DNA of 64,000 bases from Chitinophaga ginsengisegetis (GCF_900168065.1 NZ_FUZZ01000001.1:1488001-1552000); one strand, 5' to 3'. Counted from the first letter of the stretch, positions 36,746-46,441 are shown. The notes: generated by a model from the sequence alone, not told the origin. Program-made: numbers and translations.

Positions 36746-37591
36746 TCAGTCTTGTTTTAATACCACCTTATAGTTAGCAGGTACAAATGTTTCTGCTGTT
36801 GGCGATGTAATCACCTGCAGGTTCATACTGCCGGAAGCCGGTGCAATGATTTTATAATGGATCTCTGCTTCGCCTGCTTCTGTAAAAACAATACTGGTTA
36901 CTTTTACGGAATAACCGGATGTAGGCTGGTTTTCCGCGGTGATCACCACACTGTTTACTTTATCATTCACCGGCGTAGAAGTAAAGCTGGCGGCTTCCTT
37001 TCCGCTGTGTTCTACCGCAGCGCTTTTATGCGACTGGATAAAGGCGGCTGCCTTCTTCACCATTTTTGACGCTTCTGTTTTGGTGATATACGCCTTTGGA
37101 CGGTAGTTACCATTTTCCAGTGCCACCACATTAAACTTGATCAATGTTTGCACGGCATTCATACCGCCGCTTACAAAAGACTTTTCATCCTTGATGTTAA
37201 TAAACATCATATTCACGGGGTACTGGCCGGTCGACTGAATAGCGTCGTACAGCGCCAGGGCAAACTGTTCGCGGGTAGCCGGCGATTCCGGGTTTACATC
37301 GCGCAGCGACTCCACGCCGTTAACCGCCGCAATGATAAGTGAAGGCGCGTACGATGCTTTATCGTTGGCCTTTTTAAAATAATCGGTGGCTTTGGGCGCT
37401 TTGATAAAACGGACATTGTCGATGTTCAGACCGAGTCCTTTTACAATAAGATCGATACCGTTGCCGATAGAGATCCTTGACTGGGGTTTTGGAGCCGGAA
37501 ATTCCGTATCAGCTTTGTCTTTGCTGTGCACATCCTGTGGATGCAGGGTCAAAAGGAATAACGGTAATGCTACTGCCGTGTATAGATTCAT
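36746..37591 (-). CDS. Secreted protein with SLH-like and PrcB-like regions
   Basis: A 281-residue protein with an N-terminal hydrophobic signal (MNLYTAVALPLFLLTLHPQ). The middle (about 85-195) has S-layer-homology-like helices: NPESPATREQFALALYDAIQSTGQYP and YITKTEASKMVKKAAAFI. The last 75 residues (SGYSVKVTSIVFTEAGEAEIHYKIIAPASGS) match the PrcB C-terminal domain pattern, known from protease-complex subunits. SLH is normally a cell-wall anchor in other phyla, so its role here is unclear. It stands alone. Confidence 0.75.
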   Translation of the reverse strand: MNLYTAVALPLFLLTLHPQDVHSKDKADTEFPAPKPQSRISIGNGIDLIVKGLGLNIDNVRFIKAPKATDYFKKANDKASYAPSLIIAAVNGVESLRDVNPESPATREQFALALYDAIQSTGQYPVNMMFINIKDEKSFVSGGMNAVQTLIKFNVVALENGNYRPKAYITKTEASKMVKKAAAFIQSHKSAAVEHSGKEAASFTSTPVNDKVNSVVITAENQPTSGYSVKVTSIVFTEAGEAEIHYKIIAPASGSMNLQVITSPTAETFVPANYKVVLKQD

Positions 37592-37661
37592 AAAACAGGT
37601 GTTTAACGTATTGCGAAAGTAGGCATTTGTAACAAGATGTCATGAGCGGGTGTGACAATTA

Positions 37662-38468
37662 TTACTTTGCCCCGTTCAGCAACTGAAACGCTTTGTACGC
37701 CCCATTGTGTAAAATAGTAAGATGTGTTTCATCCGGCAGTGGTACATAATGAACACGTATCCCGGGATTAGCCTTCAGTACATCTCCCAGCTGACGGGCA
37801 GGTTCTTCCATCATTTTTCCTTCTTTACCTACGGTAAGAAAAACGTTGGCCTGTGCGCTGCCTGTGGTAGCCAGTAGCTTCCCGGCTTGTTTCAATAATG
37901 ACTCCTGGTCCCACCATAAGCTTGGGCTTACAATGATATAGTTATTAAACATTGCCGGGTGTTTGAGTAATATTTCGGTAGCCAGTAATCCGCCAAGTGA
38001 TTGTCCGACGAGGGTGGTGGTATCGTTGGTGCGGAAGTGTTGTTGTACGTATGGCTTCAGTTCTGTATCCAGGAAGCGGATAAACTTTTCCGAGCCGCCT
38101 GTAGTGGGATAATCGGCCTTATCTTTTTTCACGGTGGTGGGGAAGGTGAAGTCGTGCTTCCGGTCTTTGTTGGCGATGCCTACCAGGATAGTGGGCGGCA
38201 TATGCTGGATCATGGTCAGAAACTGCATTACGCCGGCGATATGGATAAAGTCCTCGTTGGCAGATCCATCCAACAGGTACACTACCGGGTAGCGGGCGTT
38301 TACGGCCTGTGCATATCCATCGGGAAGATATACATTCAGGGTGCGTGTTTCATTCAATACAGCGGAAGACAGCTGGTGTGTTTCGCCTAAGGTAAAAGGA
38401 GTGGTTTGTGCCTTTGATGTGTTGATTCCTAAAATTCCAAGTAACAGGATTGCCAGTATACGATTCAT
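37662..38468 (-). CDS. Secreted alpha/beta-hydrolase esterase (PF00756 type)
   Basis: A 268-residue protein with a signal peptide ending at SKAQ. The catalytic serine is S157 in LVGQSLGGLL, and a late histidine in PDETHLTIL (about 246) completes the triad. VYLLDGSANEDF and LWWDQESLL are typical of the IroE/Fes and acetyl-xylan or feruloyl esterase group. In this context a carbohydrate esterase is likely, but a siderophore esterase cannot be excluded. Confidence 0.88.
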   Translation of the reverse strand: MNRILAILLLGILGINTSKAQTTPFTLGETHQLSSAVLNETRTLNVYLPDGYAQAVNARYPVVYLLDGSANEDFIHIAGVMQFLTMIQHMPPTILVGIANKDRKHDFTFPTTVKKDKADYPTTGGSEKFIRFLDTELKPYVQQHFRTNDTTTLVGQSLGGLLATEILLKHPAMFNNYIIVSPSLWWDQESLLKQAGKLLATTGSAQANVFLTVGKEGKMMEEPARQLGDVLKANPGIRVHYVPLPDETHLTILHNGAYKAFQLLNGAK

Positions 38469-38594
38469 CTTTTTCTTTCAAACATAAGAAAATATAGAGA
38501 GACATTTTATAGAAAGAATGAGTCAACCGGGATAACTACCCGTATAAAATAAGGCATATATTGGCGTTTCATTATGCCACGCTACAAATCATTT

Positions 38595-40619
38595 ATGAAA
38601 CGTTTTGCTATAGCTTCCACGATATTGCTGGGTCTTACTTTACAGGCAGCGGCACAGGGAAAAAAGAATACAGCGCCTGTGCCGCATTATTACGGCAACC
38701 GGGCTCCCCTACATCCCAAACCTTACTCCATGCTTCCTTTGGGCGCTATTACACCACAGGGATGGCTGCGCACCGTACTGGTGCAGCAAAAGAACGGCGC
38801 TACCGGTGAGCTGGATAAATTGTACCCGCTGGTAATGAACCAGCGGAACGGATGGCTCGGGGGCGATGGCGACCAGTGGGAACGCGGTCCTTACTGGATC
38901 GATGGACTGCTGCCGCTGGCTTATCTTCTGAAAGATGAGGCGTTGATTGCCAAGGTAAAACCCTGGGTAGAATGGTCTATCAAAAGCCAGCAACCCGATG
39001 GTTATTTTGGACCTGCGAAAGACTATCCCTATGAAGCGGGGATTCAAAGGGATAACAGCCGCGACTGGTGGCCCAAGATGGTGATGCTGAAAGTACTGAA
39101 GCAATACTACGACGCTACCGCCGATCCGCGGATCATTACGCTCATGACCAACTACTTCCGCTACCAGCTGAAAGAGCTGCCGCAAAAGCCGCTGGATCAC
39201 TGGACTTTCTGGGCAAAGTACCGCGCCGGTGATAACCTGATGGTAGTATACTGGTTATATAATATTACGGGAGATGCGTTCCTGCTGGACCTTGCAGCCC
39301 TGCTCCATAAACAAACCTTCGACTATGCCGGTGCATTTATGCATACCAACCTGTTATCTACCACAGGCAGCATTCACGGCGTAAACCTTGCACAAGGCAT
39401 CAAAGAACCCATGATCTATTTCCAGCAGCACCCCGATACGTTATACCCGCAGGCCACCGCCAAAGGATTTGATGACCTCCGTACATTCAATGGGATGGCG
39501 AATGGTCTTTATGGCGGTGATGAATCCCTGCATGGCAACAACCCCACGCAGGGATCGGAGTTGTGTACGGCCGTAGAAATGATGTTTTCACTGGAAAGTA
39601 TCCTGGAAATAAGCGGCGACGTAAGGTATGCCGATCAGCTGGAGAAGATTGCCTTTAATGTATTGCCTTCGCAGATCACGGAAGACTTTATGAGCCGGCA
39701 GTATTTCCAGCAAGCCAACCAGGTGATGGCTACGCGGCATATCCGCAACTTTGATATGAACCACAGTGGTACAGATCTTTGTTATGGGTTGTTGTCCGGT
39801 TATCCTTGCTGCACATCCAATATGCACCAGGGCTGGCCCAAGTTTGCGCAAAACCTCTGGTATGCCACCGCCGACAGTGGCGTGGCAGCTTTAGTGTATG
39901 CCCCCAGCGAAGTGAAAATATATGTGGCCGGGCAAACACCTGTTACGGTGAAGGAGGTAACCAATTACCCCTTTGAAGAAGCGGTTACGTTTACGGTTAA
40001 CACACCTAAAAAAGTAAGCTTTCCTTTTCACCTGCGGATACCTGCGTGGTGTAAGAAAGGGATTATAAAGATCAACGGTAAAGTATGGCAGGAGGCCGCA
40101 GGTAACCAGGTAGTGAAAGTGGAAAGAACCTGGCAGCCGGGTGATGTAATGGAGCTGGCGTTGCCGATGCATATCTACCAGCAACGCTGGTTTGAAAATT
40201 CGATATCGGTAGAACGCGGTCCGGTTACCTATGCGCTGAAGATAGGCGAAGAAGTGACTGCCGTAAAAAATGATAAGGACCCGGTGGAATATGGCGCCGG
40301 TTACCTGGAAGTGCGTCCCACTACTCCGTGGAACTATGCGCTGATAGCCACTCCGGATGATAAGCTGGCCGCACGTTACCAGGTAGTGCAACATGGTAAT
40401 AAAACCGGCTGGCCGTGGAATCCCGGGCAGGTACCCATCTCCCTTAAAACAAGGGCAAAAAGGATTCCTTCCTGGCAGTTATACAATGAGATGACCGGCC
40501 CCATTCCGTATAGTATTACCTATGGTATGGAAACAGGCGAAGAAGAAGAGATTACATTGGTGCCTTTTGGAAGTACTAAGTTGCGGATTTCACAATTCCC
40601 GGTGGTGAATGGCCATTAA
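38595..40619 (+). CDS. Secreted beta-L-arabinofuranosidase-like glycoside hydrolase (GH127/DUF1680)
   Basis: A 674-residue enzyme from the ATG at 38595 (MKRFAIASTIL), which opens a signal peptide ending at AAAQ; an upstream ATG at 38574 is less likely. The alpha/alpha barrel has E322 and C324 in GSELC and C405, C406 in GYPCCTSN. In the characterised GH127 enzyme HypBA1 the matching Glu and three Cys bind zinc, and the first Cys of the pair is the nucleophile. E310 in GGDESL is a candidate acid/base. It would trim beta-L-arabinofuranose from plant glycoproteins or pectin. Its last 44 bases overlap the convergent gene. Confidence 0.93.
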   Translation: MKRFAIASTILLGLTLQAAAQGKKNTAPVPHYYGNRAPLHPKPYSMLPLGAITPQGWLRTVLVQQKNGATGELDKLYPLVMNQRNGWLGGDGDQWERGPYWIDGLLPLAYLLKDEALIAKVKPWVEWSIKSQQPDGYFGPAKDYPYEAGIQRDNSRDWWPKMVMLKVLKQYYDATADPRIITLMTNYFRYQLKELPQKPLDHWTFWAKYRAGDNLMVVYWLYNITGDAFLLDLAALLHKQTFDYAGAFMHTNLLSTTGSIHGVNLAQGIKEPMIYFQQHPDTLYPQATAKGFDDLRTFNGMANGLYGGDESLHGNNPTQGSELCTAVEMMFSLESILEISGDVRYADQLEKIAFNVLPSQITEDFMSRQYFQQANQVMATRHIRNFDMNHSGTDLCYGLLSGYPCCTSNMHQGWPKFAQNLWYATADSGVAALVYAPSEVKIYVAGQTPVTVKEVTNYPFEEAVTFTVNTPKKVSFPFHLRIPAWCKKGIIKINGKVWQEAAGNQVVKVERTWQPGDVMELALPMHIYQQRWFENSISVERGPVTYALKIGEEVTAVKNDKDPVEYGAGYLEVRPTTPWNYALIATPDDKLAARYQVVQHGNKTGWPWNPGQVPISLKTRAKRIPSWQLYNEMTGPIPYSITYGMETGEEEEITLVPFGSTKLRISQFPVVNGH

Positions 40620-41382
40620 GGGTACTAAACAGTGGCGGAGGATTAGGCGAGGGGTCGCTTAGGACACGCCAAATACGTGCAGAAAAGGTGGACTTGATGC
40701 GGTGATCAGATGCTATTGTGATGGTTTTTCGCTTCATGGGGGCGGGGGCGGCTACTGCTATGATATCCGCTGCCATGGAGCGTTTGTTCTGTGTGGCATA
40801 GGTACCATTGAAAGGCTGCACCTGTAATATTACCAACAGTGATCCTTTTCCGGGAACGGCTGTTTCCAGTTCCATACCGTTGAAGGGCTGGCTCAGATCA
40901 ATGGTAGCTGTGGCAGTATGCACATTTTCGATACAACGTTCCTTGAAGCAGAGCCGTACCGCAATGAGTTTTACAACCAGGTGGGTGGCTGTTTCCTGTG
41001 ACGGAATTATTTGTGCAGGTATTTGCAGGGTGTTGTGCTGCATAACCGGTTGTTCCGGAAAGAAATATTCCAGGCCGCAATGCCGGTTAAACCGGAATCC
41101 TTTGAGGGCCTTCAGATGTTCACGCCCTGCCGGAATAAGTATTTTGTTCAGGCGGTTTACCAATGCCCCATCGGACCTGATATCCAGGTGAGGGGAAATA
41201 GCGTGCCGGATCAGTTTACCTTTCCTGCTGGCTATGCCAAAATGCTGTGCTGCCCTGCGGGTAGCGGAAGTTTGCCGGACTGTTTCCGGCATGGTACGAA
41301 TGAAGTAGGATCCGTTTCGCCTGTAGCCGATAATATTACCGAGCCTGCCGGTGAACTGGAGTATCCCGGTTTGTTTTGCCAT
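40576..41382 (-). CDS. Protein of unknown function with MAKQTG-type N-terminus
   Basis: A 268-residue protein, without signal peptide or membrane helix. The N-terminus MAKQTGILQFTGRLGNIIGYRRNG resembles short phage- or Bacteroidota-type proteins that I have seen only as hypothetical. The C-terminal third is rich in basic residues and prolines (WRVLSDPSPNPPPLFS), and the last 44 bases are shared with the convergent GH127 gene. The C-terminus therefore may be an accident of read-through into that gene, but the frame is intact. Confidence 0.7.
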   Translation of the reverse strand: MAKQTGILQFTGRLGNIIGYRRNGSYFIRTMPETVRQTSATRRAAQHFGIASRKGKLIRHAISPHLDIRSDGALVNRLNKILIPAGREHLKALKGFRFNRHCGLEYFFPEQPVMQHNTLQIPAQIIPSQETATHLVVKLIAVRLCFKERCIENVHTATATIDLSQPFNGMELETAVPGKGSLLVILQVQPFNGTYATQNKRSMAADIIAVAAPAPMKRKTITIASDHRIKSTFSARIWRVLSDPSPNPPPLFSTLNGHSPPGIVKSAT

Positions 41383-41446
41383 GTGGGTTAACTTTTCCTG
41401 AAATTACGATAATCCGGAAAAAAAACCGTCTCCCTACTTTTTAAAA

Positions 41447-41950
41447 TTATTTATTTTTCTGTTGCAGTTTTGTTTGCAGTCCTGTTTTGAGGTTTAGTTC
41501 CACTTCCTGTTTTGTTTCTGCTAAAACAAACAGGCTGCGGATCTTATAGATATTATCCAGCTTGGATAATTTGGTAAAATTAAATACTTCATAGGCTTCC
41601 ATGTCGGCGATGAGTACTTTCAGGAGGTAGTCGAACTGCCCGTTCATTTTATAACACTCCATTACTTCGGGGAAGGTATTGATCTTCTGTTCAAACTCCG
41701 GAAACCGGTCCTGGCCATGCTCTTTGAGGGTGATGCTGGTCCAGGCCACGAGATTTTTGCCCAGTTTATTTTTATTAAGTACGGCGATATAGCGTAAAAT
41801 ATACCCCTCTGCTTCCAGGCGTTTCACTCTTTCAAATATAGAAGTAACTGACTTACCCAACCTGGCGGCAATCTCTTTATTTGTGGTCCTGGCGTCCTCC
41901 TGCAATATGTCCATTATACACATATCAATCTGGTCAGGTATAAAATTCAT
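41447..41950 (-). CDS. Lrp/AsnC family transcriptional regulator
   Basis: A 167-residue protein from the ATG at 41950 (MNFIPDQIDMCIMDIL); the frame runs on upstream but that part has no family sequence. The helix-turn-helix is DARTTNKEIAARLGKSVTSIFERVKRLEAEG and the C-terminal RAM ligand-binding domain follows (VMECYKMNGQFDYLLKVLIADMEAYEVF). It senses an amino acid or small metabolite. It is divergent from ppsA, with a large dyad between (41954-42008), so it may control ppsA and itself. Confidence 0.93.
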   Translation of the reverse strand: MNFIPDQIDMCIMDILQEDARTTNKEIAARLGKSVTSIFERVKRLEAEGYILRYIAVLNKNKLGKNLVAWTSITLKEHGQDRFPEFEQKINTFPEVMECYKMNGQFDYLLKVLIADMEAYEVFNFTKLSKLDNIYKIRSLFVLAETKQEVELNLKTGLQTKLQQKNK

Positions 41951-41953
41951 GGG

Positions 41954-42008
41954 CCGATTTTTTATCAAAAATAATGATACTGCTACTGATTTGATGAAAA
42001 AAAATCGG
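41954..42008. promoter_or_regulatory. Large dyad between asnC-type gene and ppsA
   Basis: Positions 41954-41969 (CCGATTTTTTATCAAA) pair with 41990-42008, which is its reverse complement apart from a 3-base insertion. The spacer is 20 bases. It begins 3 bases upstream of the regulator's start codon, so it is either an operator for the AsnC-type protein or a leader RNA hairpin. Confidence 0.5.
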
Positions 42009-42162
42009 CGGCATCCCCTTTTTTTAGATTTGTTTTCGCTTTTATCCGGGTTGCCGTTATTCCATTTCCGCATGATCTAATTTGGTGTCATAGAAATCTA
42101 ACCACGTTTTGGGAGACAAAAAACCGTCCTTCCATATTATTATTCACTAAACTCATTTTTAC

Positions 42163-44577
42163 ATGAGAGAAAGTATTGTACTGCCGCTCCACGCGGTGGG
42201 CATGGATGCTATTGCCTTAGTTGGCGGTAAATCGGCCTCGCTGGGTGAGATGATTGCCAACTTATCGGAAGCAGGCGTAGCGGTTCCTTCCGGGTTTGCC
42301 ATCACCACCAAAGCATACTATGATTTTATGAAGCAAAGCGGGCTCGAACAATTTATTGCAGAGCAGGTGGCCACGGTAGACTACAGCGACATCATCACCC
42401 TGCGCAGGGCGGGTCAGAAAATACGGCAGGCTATCAGCAGCACCCGTTTTCCGCACGAGCTGAGCGAAGAAATCATTGCCGCGTATTATGCTTTATCGCA
42501 TCAATACGGACAGGAACAAACCGATGTGGCCGTGCGGTCGTCTGCTACCGCGGAAGATCTTCCTGATGCCTCCTTTGCCGGTCAGCAGGAAACCTTCCTC
42601 AACGTAAGAGGACCCGCGGCTTTAATTGATGCCGTAAGAAACTGTTTTGCCTCCTTATTCACCGACCGTGCCATCAGCTACCGCCAGAACTTCGGGTATG
42701 ATCATTTTAGTATAGGCTTATCCGTATGTGTGCAGAAAATGGTGCGTGCGGATCTTGGCGCCTCCGGCGTAGCCTTCTCCCTCGATACCGAATCCGGATT
42801 TAAGGAAGTAGTGGTGATCAACGGCTCTTTTGGTTTGGGAGAAATGGTTGTGCAGGGCGCCGTATCACCGGATGAATTTATTGTGTTCAAACCCTGTATG
42901 CAGCCCGGCTACACTCCTATCATTGAAAAGAAACTGGGTGTGAAGGATAAGAAAATGGTGTACGGTGAAAGCAGTGATGAAAGAACAAAGATTATCCCGG
43001 TAGAAAAAAAGCAGCAGCAACATTTTTGTTTAAACGATGCACAGATCATGCAGCTGGCTACCTGGGTGCGCTGCATTGAAACTTACTACTCTGAGAAAAA
43101 AGGCCGCTGGTGCCCGATGGACGTAGAGTGGGCGGTAGACGGGCTTACCAATGAACTGTTCATTGTACAGGCACGGCCGGAAACCATTCATTCGCGCAAA
43201 GATCATAACCAGATCACCACCTACGCAATCAATCATAACGGCACACTTCCCCGGCAAGTGCTGAAAGGCATCGCTGTTGGCGATAAGATTGCAGTGGGCA
43301 AAGTGAATATCCTCTTCTCCCTCGACAACCGCCTGATTACCGGCAGCGAATTTAAACCGGGCGACATCCTCGTTACAGACATGACTGATCCCGACTGGGA
43401 ACCCATCATGAAAATGGCTTCCGCTATTGTAACCAATAAGGGCGGACGTACCTGTCATGCTGCCATAGTAGCCCGTGAAATGGGCATACCCGCCATTGTT
43501 GGCTGCGGCGATGCTACCGAAAAATTAAACGCCGGCCAGGACATTACCGTGAGTTGCGCAGAAGGCAGCGATGGCATTGTATATGAAGGCATCCTGCCGT
43601 TCCGGGAAGATAAACTGGACCTGAGCACCCTGCCTGCCATCCGCACGCCACTGATGCTGAATGTAGGATCTCCCGCGATGGCGTTCCAGTTCACACACCT
43701 GCCAAACAAAGGCGTGGGACTTGCCCGCGAAGAGTTTATCATCAACAACTATATCAAAGCGCACCCGCTGGCGTTGCTGAAACACAAAGAACTGAATGAT
43801 CCCGAACTGTCTGCAAAGATTGCACAACTCATCCAGGGACATGCCAGTGAAACAGATTACTTTATTGATAAACTCGCGTATGGCGTAGGAAAAATTGCCG
43901 CCGCCTTTTACCCGGAAAAAGTAATTGTTCGCTTCTCCGATTTTAAGAGTAATGAATACTTCAATTTATTAGGCGGTAAATACTTTGAGCCAACTGAAGA
44001 AAATCCTATGATAGGCTGGAGAGGCGCTTCCCGCTACTATTCCCCCGAATACAAACCTGCTTTTGAACTGGAGTGTAAAGCCATCCTCAAAGTAAGGGAA
44101 ACAATGGGGTTAAAGAATGTAGTGGTGATGATCCCTTTCTGCCGCACCGTGGAAGAGCTTCAGCTGGTGCTGGCTACGATGGAAGAATTCGGACTGCGCC
44201 GCGGACAGAACGGACTGGAAGTATACCTGATGGCCGAGCTGCCATCCAACATCATGATGGCCGAAGAATTTTCTGCATACATAGACGGATTCTCGATAGG
44301 ATCCAATGATCTGACACAGCTCACACTTGGTCTCGACAGGGATTCTTCCCTGGTGGCCAATCTTTATAACGAGCGTAATCCCGCAGTGCAACGGCTGATT
44401 GCACACCTGATCAAGGTAGCGAAGCAACAGAACGTAAAGGTAGGAATCTGCGGGCAGGGTCCATCGGACTTTCCGGATTTCACCAAATTCCTTGTTCAGT
44501 TAGGTATAGATAGTATTTCAGTTACACCAGATGCAATCATAAAAACGGTGATGGCGATTCATGAGGCGGAGGATTAG
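42163..44577 (+). CDS. ppsA: Phosphoenolpyruvate synthase
   Basis: An 804-residue cytoplasmic enzyme that makes PEP from pyruvate and ATP for gluconeogenesis. The N-terminal ATP-grasp part has LVGGKSASLGEM and VRSSATAEDLPDASFAGQQ. The swivelling phosphohistidine is H432 in GGRTCHAAIVAREMG, and the C-terminal PEP-binding barrel includes GFSIGSNDLTQLTLGLDRDS and C763 in GICGQGPSD. Length matches the family. It follows the divergent AsnC-type gene and ends in a terminator hairpin. Confidence 0.97.
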   Translation: MRESIVLPLHAVGMDAIALVGGKSASLGEMIANLSEAGVAVPSGFAITTKAYYDFMKQSGLEQFIAEQVATVDYSDIITLRRAGQKIRQAISSTRFPHELSEEIIAAYYALSHQYGQEQTDVAVRSSATAEDLPDASFAGQQETFLNVRGPAALIDAVRNCFASLFTDRAISYRQNFGYDHFSIGLSVCVQKMVRADLGASGVAFSLDTESGFKEVVVINGSFGLGEMVVQGAVSPDEFIVFKPCMQPGYTPIIEKKLGVKDKKMVYGESSDERTKIIPVEKKQQQHFCLNDAQIMQLATWVRCIETYYSEKKGRWCPMDVEWAVDGLTNELFIVQARPETIHSRKDHNQITTYAINHNGTLPRQVLKGIAVGDKIAVGKVNILFSLDNRLITGSEFKPGDILVTDMTDPDWEPIMKMASAIVTNKGGRTCHAAIVAREMGIPAIVGCGDATEKLNAGQDITVSCAEGSDGIVYEGILPFREDKLDLSTLPAIRTPLMLNVGSPAMAFQFTHLPNKGVGLAREEFIINNYIKAHPLALLKHKELNDPELSAKIAQLIQGHASETDYFIDKLAYGVGKIAAAFYPEKVIVRFSDFKSNEYFNLLGGKYFEPTEENPMIGWRGASRYYSPEYKPAFELECKAILKVRETMGLKNVVVMIPFCRTVEELQLVLATMEEFGLRRGQNGLEVYLMAELPSNIMMAEEFSAYIDGFSIGSNDLTQLTLGLDRDSSLVANLYNERNPAVQRLIAHLIKVAKQQNVKVGICGQGPSDFPDFTKFLVQLGIDSISVTPDAIIKTVMAIHEAED

Positions 44578-44633
44578 AAAAGGAGTAGCCCCGGGAACTT
44601 GAGGAGTCCGGGTTTCAGGGGTTCAAATTAAAG

Positions 44634-44657
44634 ATGGCCTGCCGGTTGGCGGGCCAT
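44634..44657 (+). terminator. Terminator after ppsA
   Basis: ATGGCCTGCC and GGCGGGCCAT pair over 10 bases with one G-T wobble and a 4-base loop, followed by TTTTTAG. It lies 56 bases past the ppsA stop codon. Confidence 0.8.
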
Positions 44658-44679
44658 TTTTAGTTTAAATGCAATAATG

Positions 44680-45375
44680 TTACCGCTGCATATTAATCGC
44701 TTCCATAAACTGTTTCAGATACGCATCCCCAATAGGTACATGATGATCGCCGGTGAAAATACGTTGCCGTTCTATGCTGTCTATTTTATCCAGGGAGATG
44801 ATAAACGATTTGTGCACGCGCAAAAAACGGAAGGGCGCCAGGATGTCTTCAAAGCTGCGGAGGTTTTGTAGCGTAAGGATCTTCTGTTTGGCAGTTTGTA
44901 TAGCTACGTAGTTACGGAGCGCTTCTACAAAAAGGATATCCTTTACATCTACCCGCACGATGCGTTTATCGGTGCGCACAAAAATATAATCGGTGCCTGC
45001 GGGCTGCGATATAGCGGGAGCGCTTTTTGCCAGCACCCGTTGTACAGTACGGGCGAAGCGCTCAAACGATACAGGTTTCAGGAGATAGTCCACCGCTTCA
45101 CGGTCGAAGCCTTCTACAGCGTATTCATCGTAGGCAGAAACAATCACTACCTGCATGCCGCCCGGTGCGAGCTGCATAAATTCTATACCGCTGAGTTCCT
45201 GCATTTGTATGTCCAGGAATACTAAATCTACCGGCTCATTTTTTACAAATGCCAGCGCTTCCTGCGGATGATGAAATGTTTTCAACAACTGCAGATCCGG
45301 CGTTTTGTTGATGAAGGCCACCAATACCTGTGCGGCCAGTGGCTCATCATCTACCACTATACACTTTACTGCCAT
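44680..45375 (-). CDS. LytTR-type response regulator
   Basis: A 231-residue cytoplasmic regulator with a receiver domain (1-115) and a LytTR DNA-binding domain (about 128-228). D55 in LVFLDIQM is the phospho-acceptor; K100 in LLKPVSF is conserved. The DNA-binding part has DYIFVRTDKRIVRVDVKDILFVEALRNYV. It lies 4 bases after the histidine kinase gene, so the two are cotranscribed and should form a two-component pair. Confidence 0.95.
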   Translation of the reverse strand: MAVKCIVVDDEPLAAQVLVAFINKTPDLQLLKTFHHPQEALAFVKNEPVDLVFLDIQMQELSGIEFMQLAPGGMQVVIVSAYDEYAVEGFDREAVDYLLKPVSFERFARTVQRVLAKSAPAISQPAGTDYIFVRTDKRIVRVDVKDILFVEALRNYVAIQTAKQKILTLQNLRSFEDILAPFRFLRVHKSFIISLDKIDSIERQRIFTGDHHVPIGDAYLKQFMEAINMQR

Positions 45376-45379
45376 ATTG

Positions 45380-46441
45380 TTACCAGTTGACCGTTAAGTT
45401 AATGAAATATTCTGCTTTACTTTCGGTGATCTCCAGCTGATGCTGACCGGGATAAATCAGTTGTAAACGTTTCCGCACATTATCCAGTCCGATGCCGCCT
45501 GTTTTATCGTGATGAGCGCCGGAAATAAAATTATGCACACTAAACACCAGTTGTTGCTCACTTCCCTGCAACGTAATGGTGACCGGCTTCTCCGGGCGAT
45601 TAGTGATCCCATGTTTAAAAGCGTTTTCCACGAAAGGCACCAGCAACAGCGGCGCAATACTTTTATCCGGCAGTTGTGCGGGCCAGTTGAAAATAACACC
45701 TTGTTCACAACCTGTGCGGATCCGCTGCAGGGCTACAAAATCCTGCAGGTAGCGGATCTCCGCCAATACCGGCTCCCGGCCTTCAATATCAGCCGGCTGA
45801 TTTACCATATAGGCAAGCAGGTTAGTGAGGGTTTTATTGGCCGGCACTACCTCCGGCGAGCCTGTTAGCGCCAGTGAATAAATGCTGTTCAGACTATTGA
45901 TAAGAAAATGTGAATTCAGCTGCATCTTTAAAAAACCTGATTCTGCCTGTAATTGCTTCTGTTGTAAAATGGCCCTGCGTTTATCTTCGTCCAGCCACAA
46001 CATAAAAAGATGTGCGGAAAAAGCGGCTATTATGATGATGGCCCCGCTCCATAATCCGTTTACCAGGTATTGCTGCAGTGTGGTATATATTTCCACCCGT
46101 TGCCCCTGTTCTATCCGGTAGCCTCTGTACAATGTTTCTTCCGGGAAGAAGTTTTTTGCCACGGCATACTTCAACAGGATAAATCCCAGCAGTATTGGTA
46201 TCAGCCAGCTAAACAGTTTTACCACATTTTTCTTTTCCAGGAAAGGTGGCAGGATCCATTTCAGGTAAATGTAAAATTGCATAAAGTTCAGGAAGCCAAA
46301 TAATCCGTCGTTGATGGTGATGCGCCACATCACCTGCGGAATGTGCCGGGTGGCCATCAGGAGACTCACGCCATATACCAGCAGCATCCATACCAGCAGC
46401 AGGAGCAAAAACTGGCTGATATGTTTACGGGCGCTATGCAT
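45380..46441 (-). CDS. LytS-type sensor histidine kinase
   Basis: A 353-residue membrane kinase with about four membrane segments in residues 10-150. The phospho-acceptor is H178 in LNSHFLINSLNSI (the usual NPHFLFN with a P to S change). The N-box is PFVENAFKHG (N273) and the G-box TGGIGLDNVRKRL (315-327). It should phosphorylate the LytTR regulator encoded next. Its start overlaps the end of the upstream kinase-like gene by 8 bases. Confidence 0.93.
   Translation of the reverse strand: MHSARKHISQFLLLLLVWMLLVYGVSLLMATRHIPQVMWRITINDGLFGFLNFMQFYIYLKWILPPFLEKKNVVKLFSWLIPILLGFILLKYAVAKNFFPEETLYRGYRIEQGQRVEIYTTLQQYLVNGLWSGAIIIIAAFSAHLFMLWLDEDKRRAILQQKQLQAESGFLKMQLNSHFLINSLNSIYSLALTGSPEVVPANKTLTNLLAYMVNQPADIEGREPVLAEIRYLQDFVALQRIRTGCEQGVIFNWPAQLPDKSIAPLLLVPFVENAFKHGITNRPEKPVTITLQGSEQQLVFSVHNFISGAHHDKTGGIGLDNVRKRLQLIYPGQHQLEITESKAEYFINLTVNW

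Noticed and set aside
38709..39200. 163-codon frame antisense to the GH127 gene
   Set aside because: Lies wholly inside a conserved catalytic domain on the other strand.
44611..44640. A GGTTCAAATT stretch resembling a tRNA T-arm
   Set aside because: No acceptor stem, anticodon arm or CCA end can be drawn around it; it lies just before the ppsA terminator.
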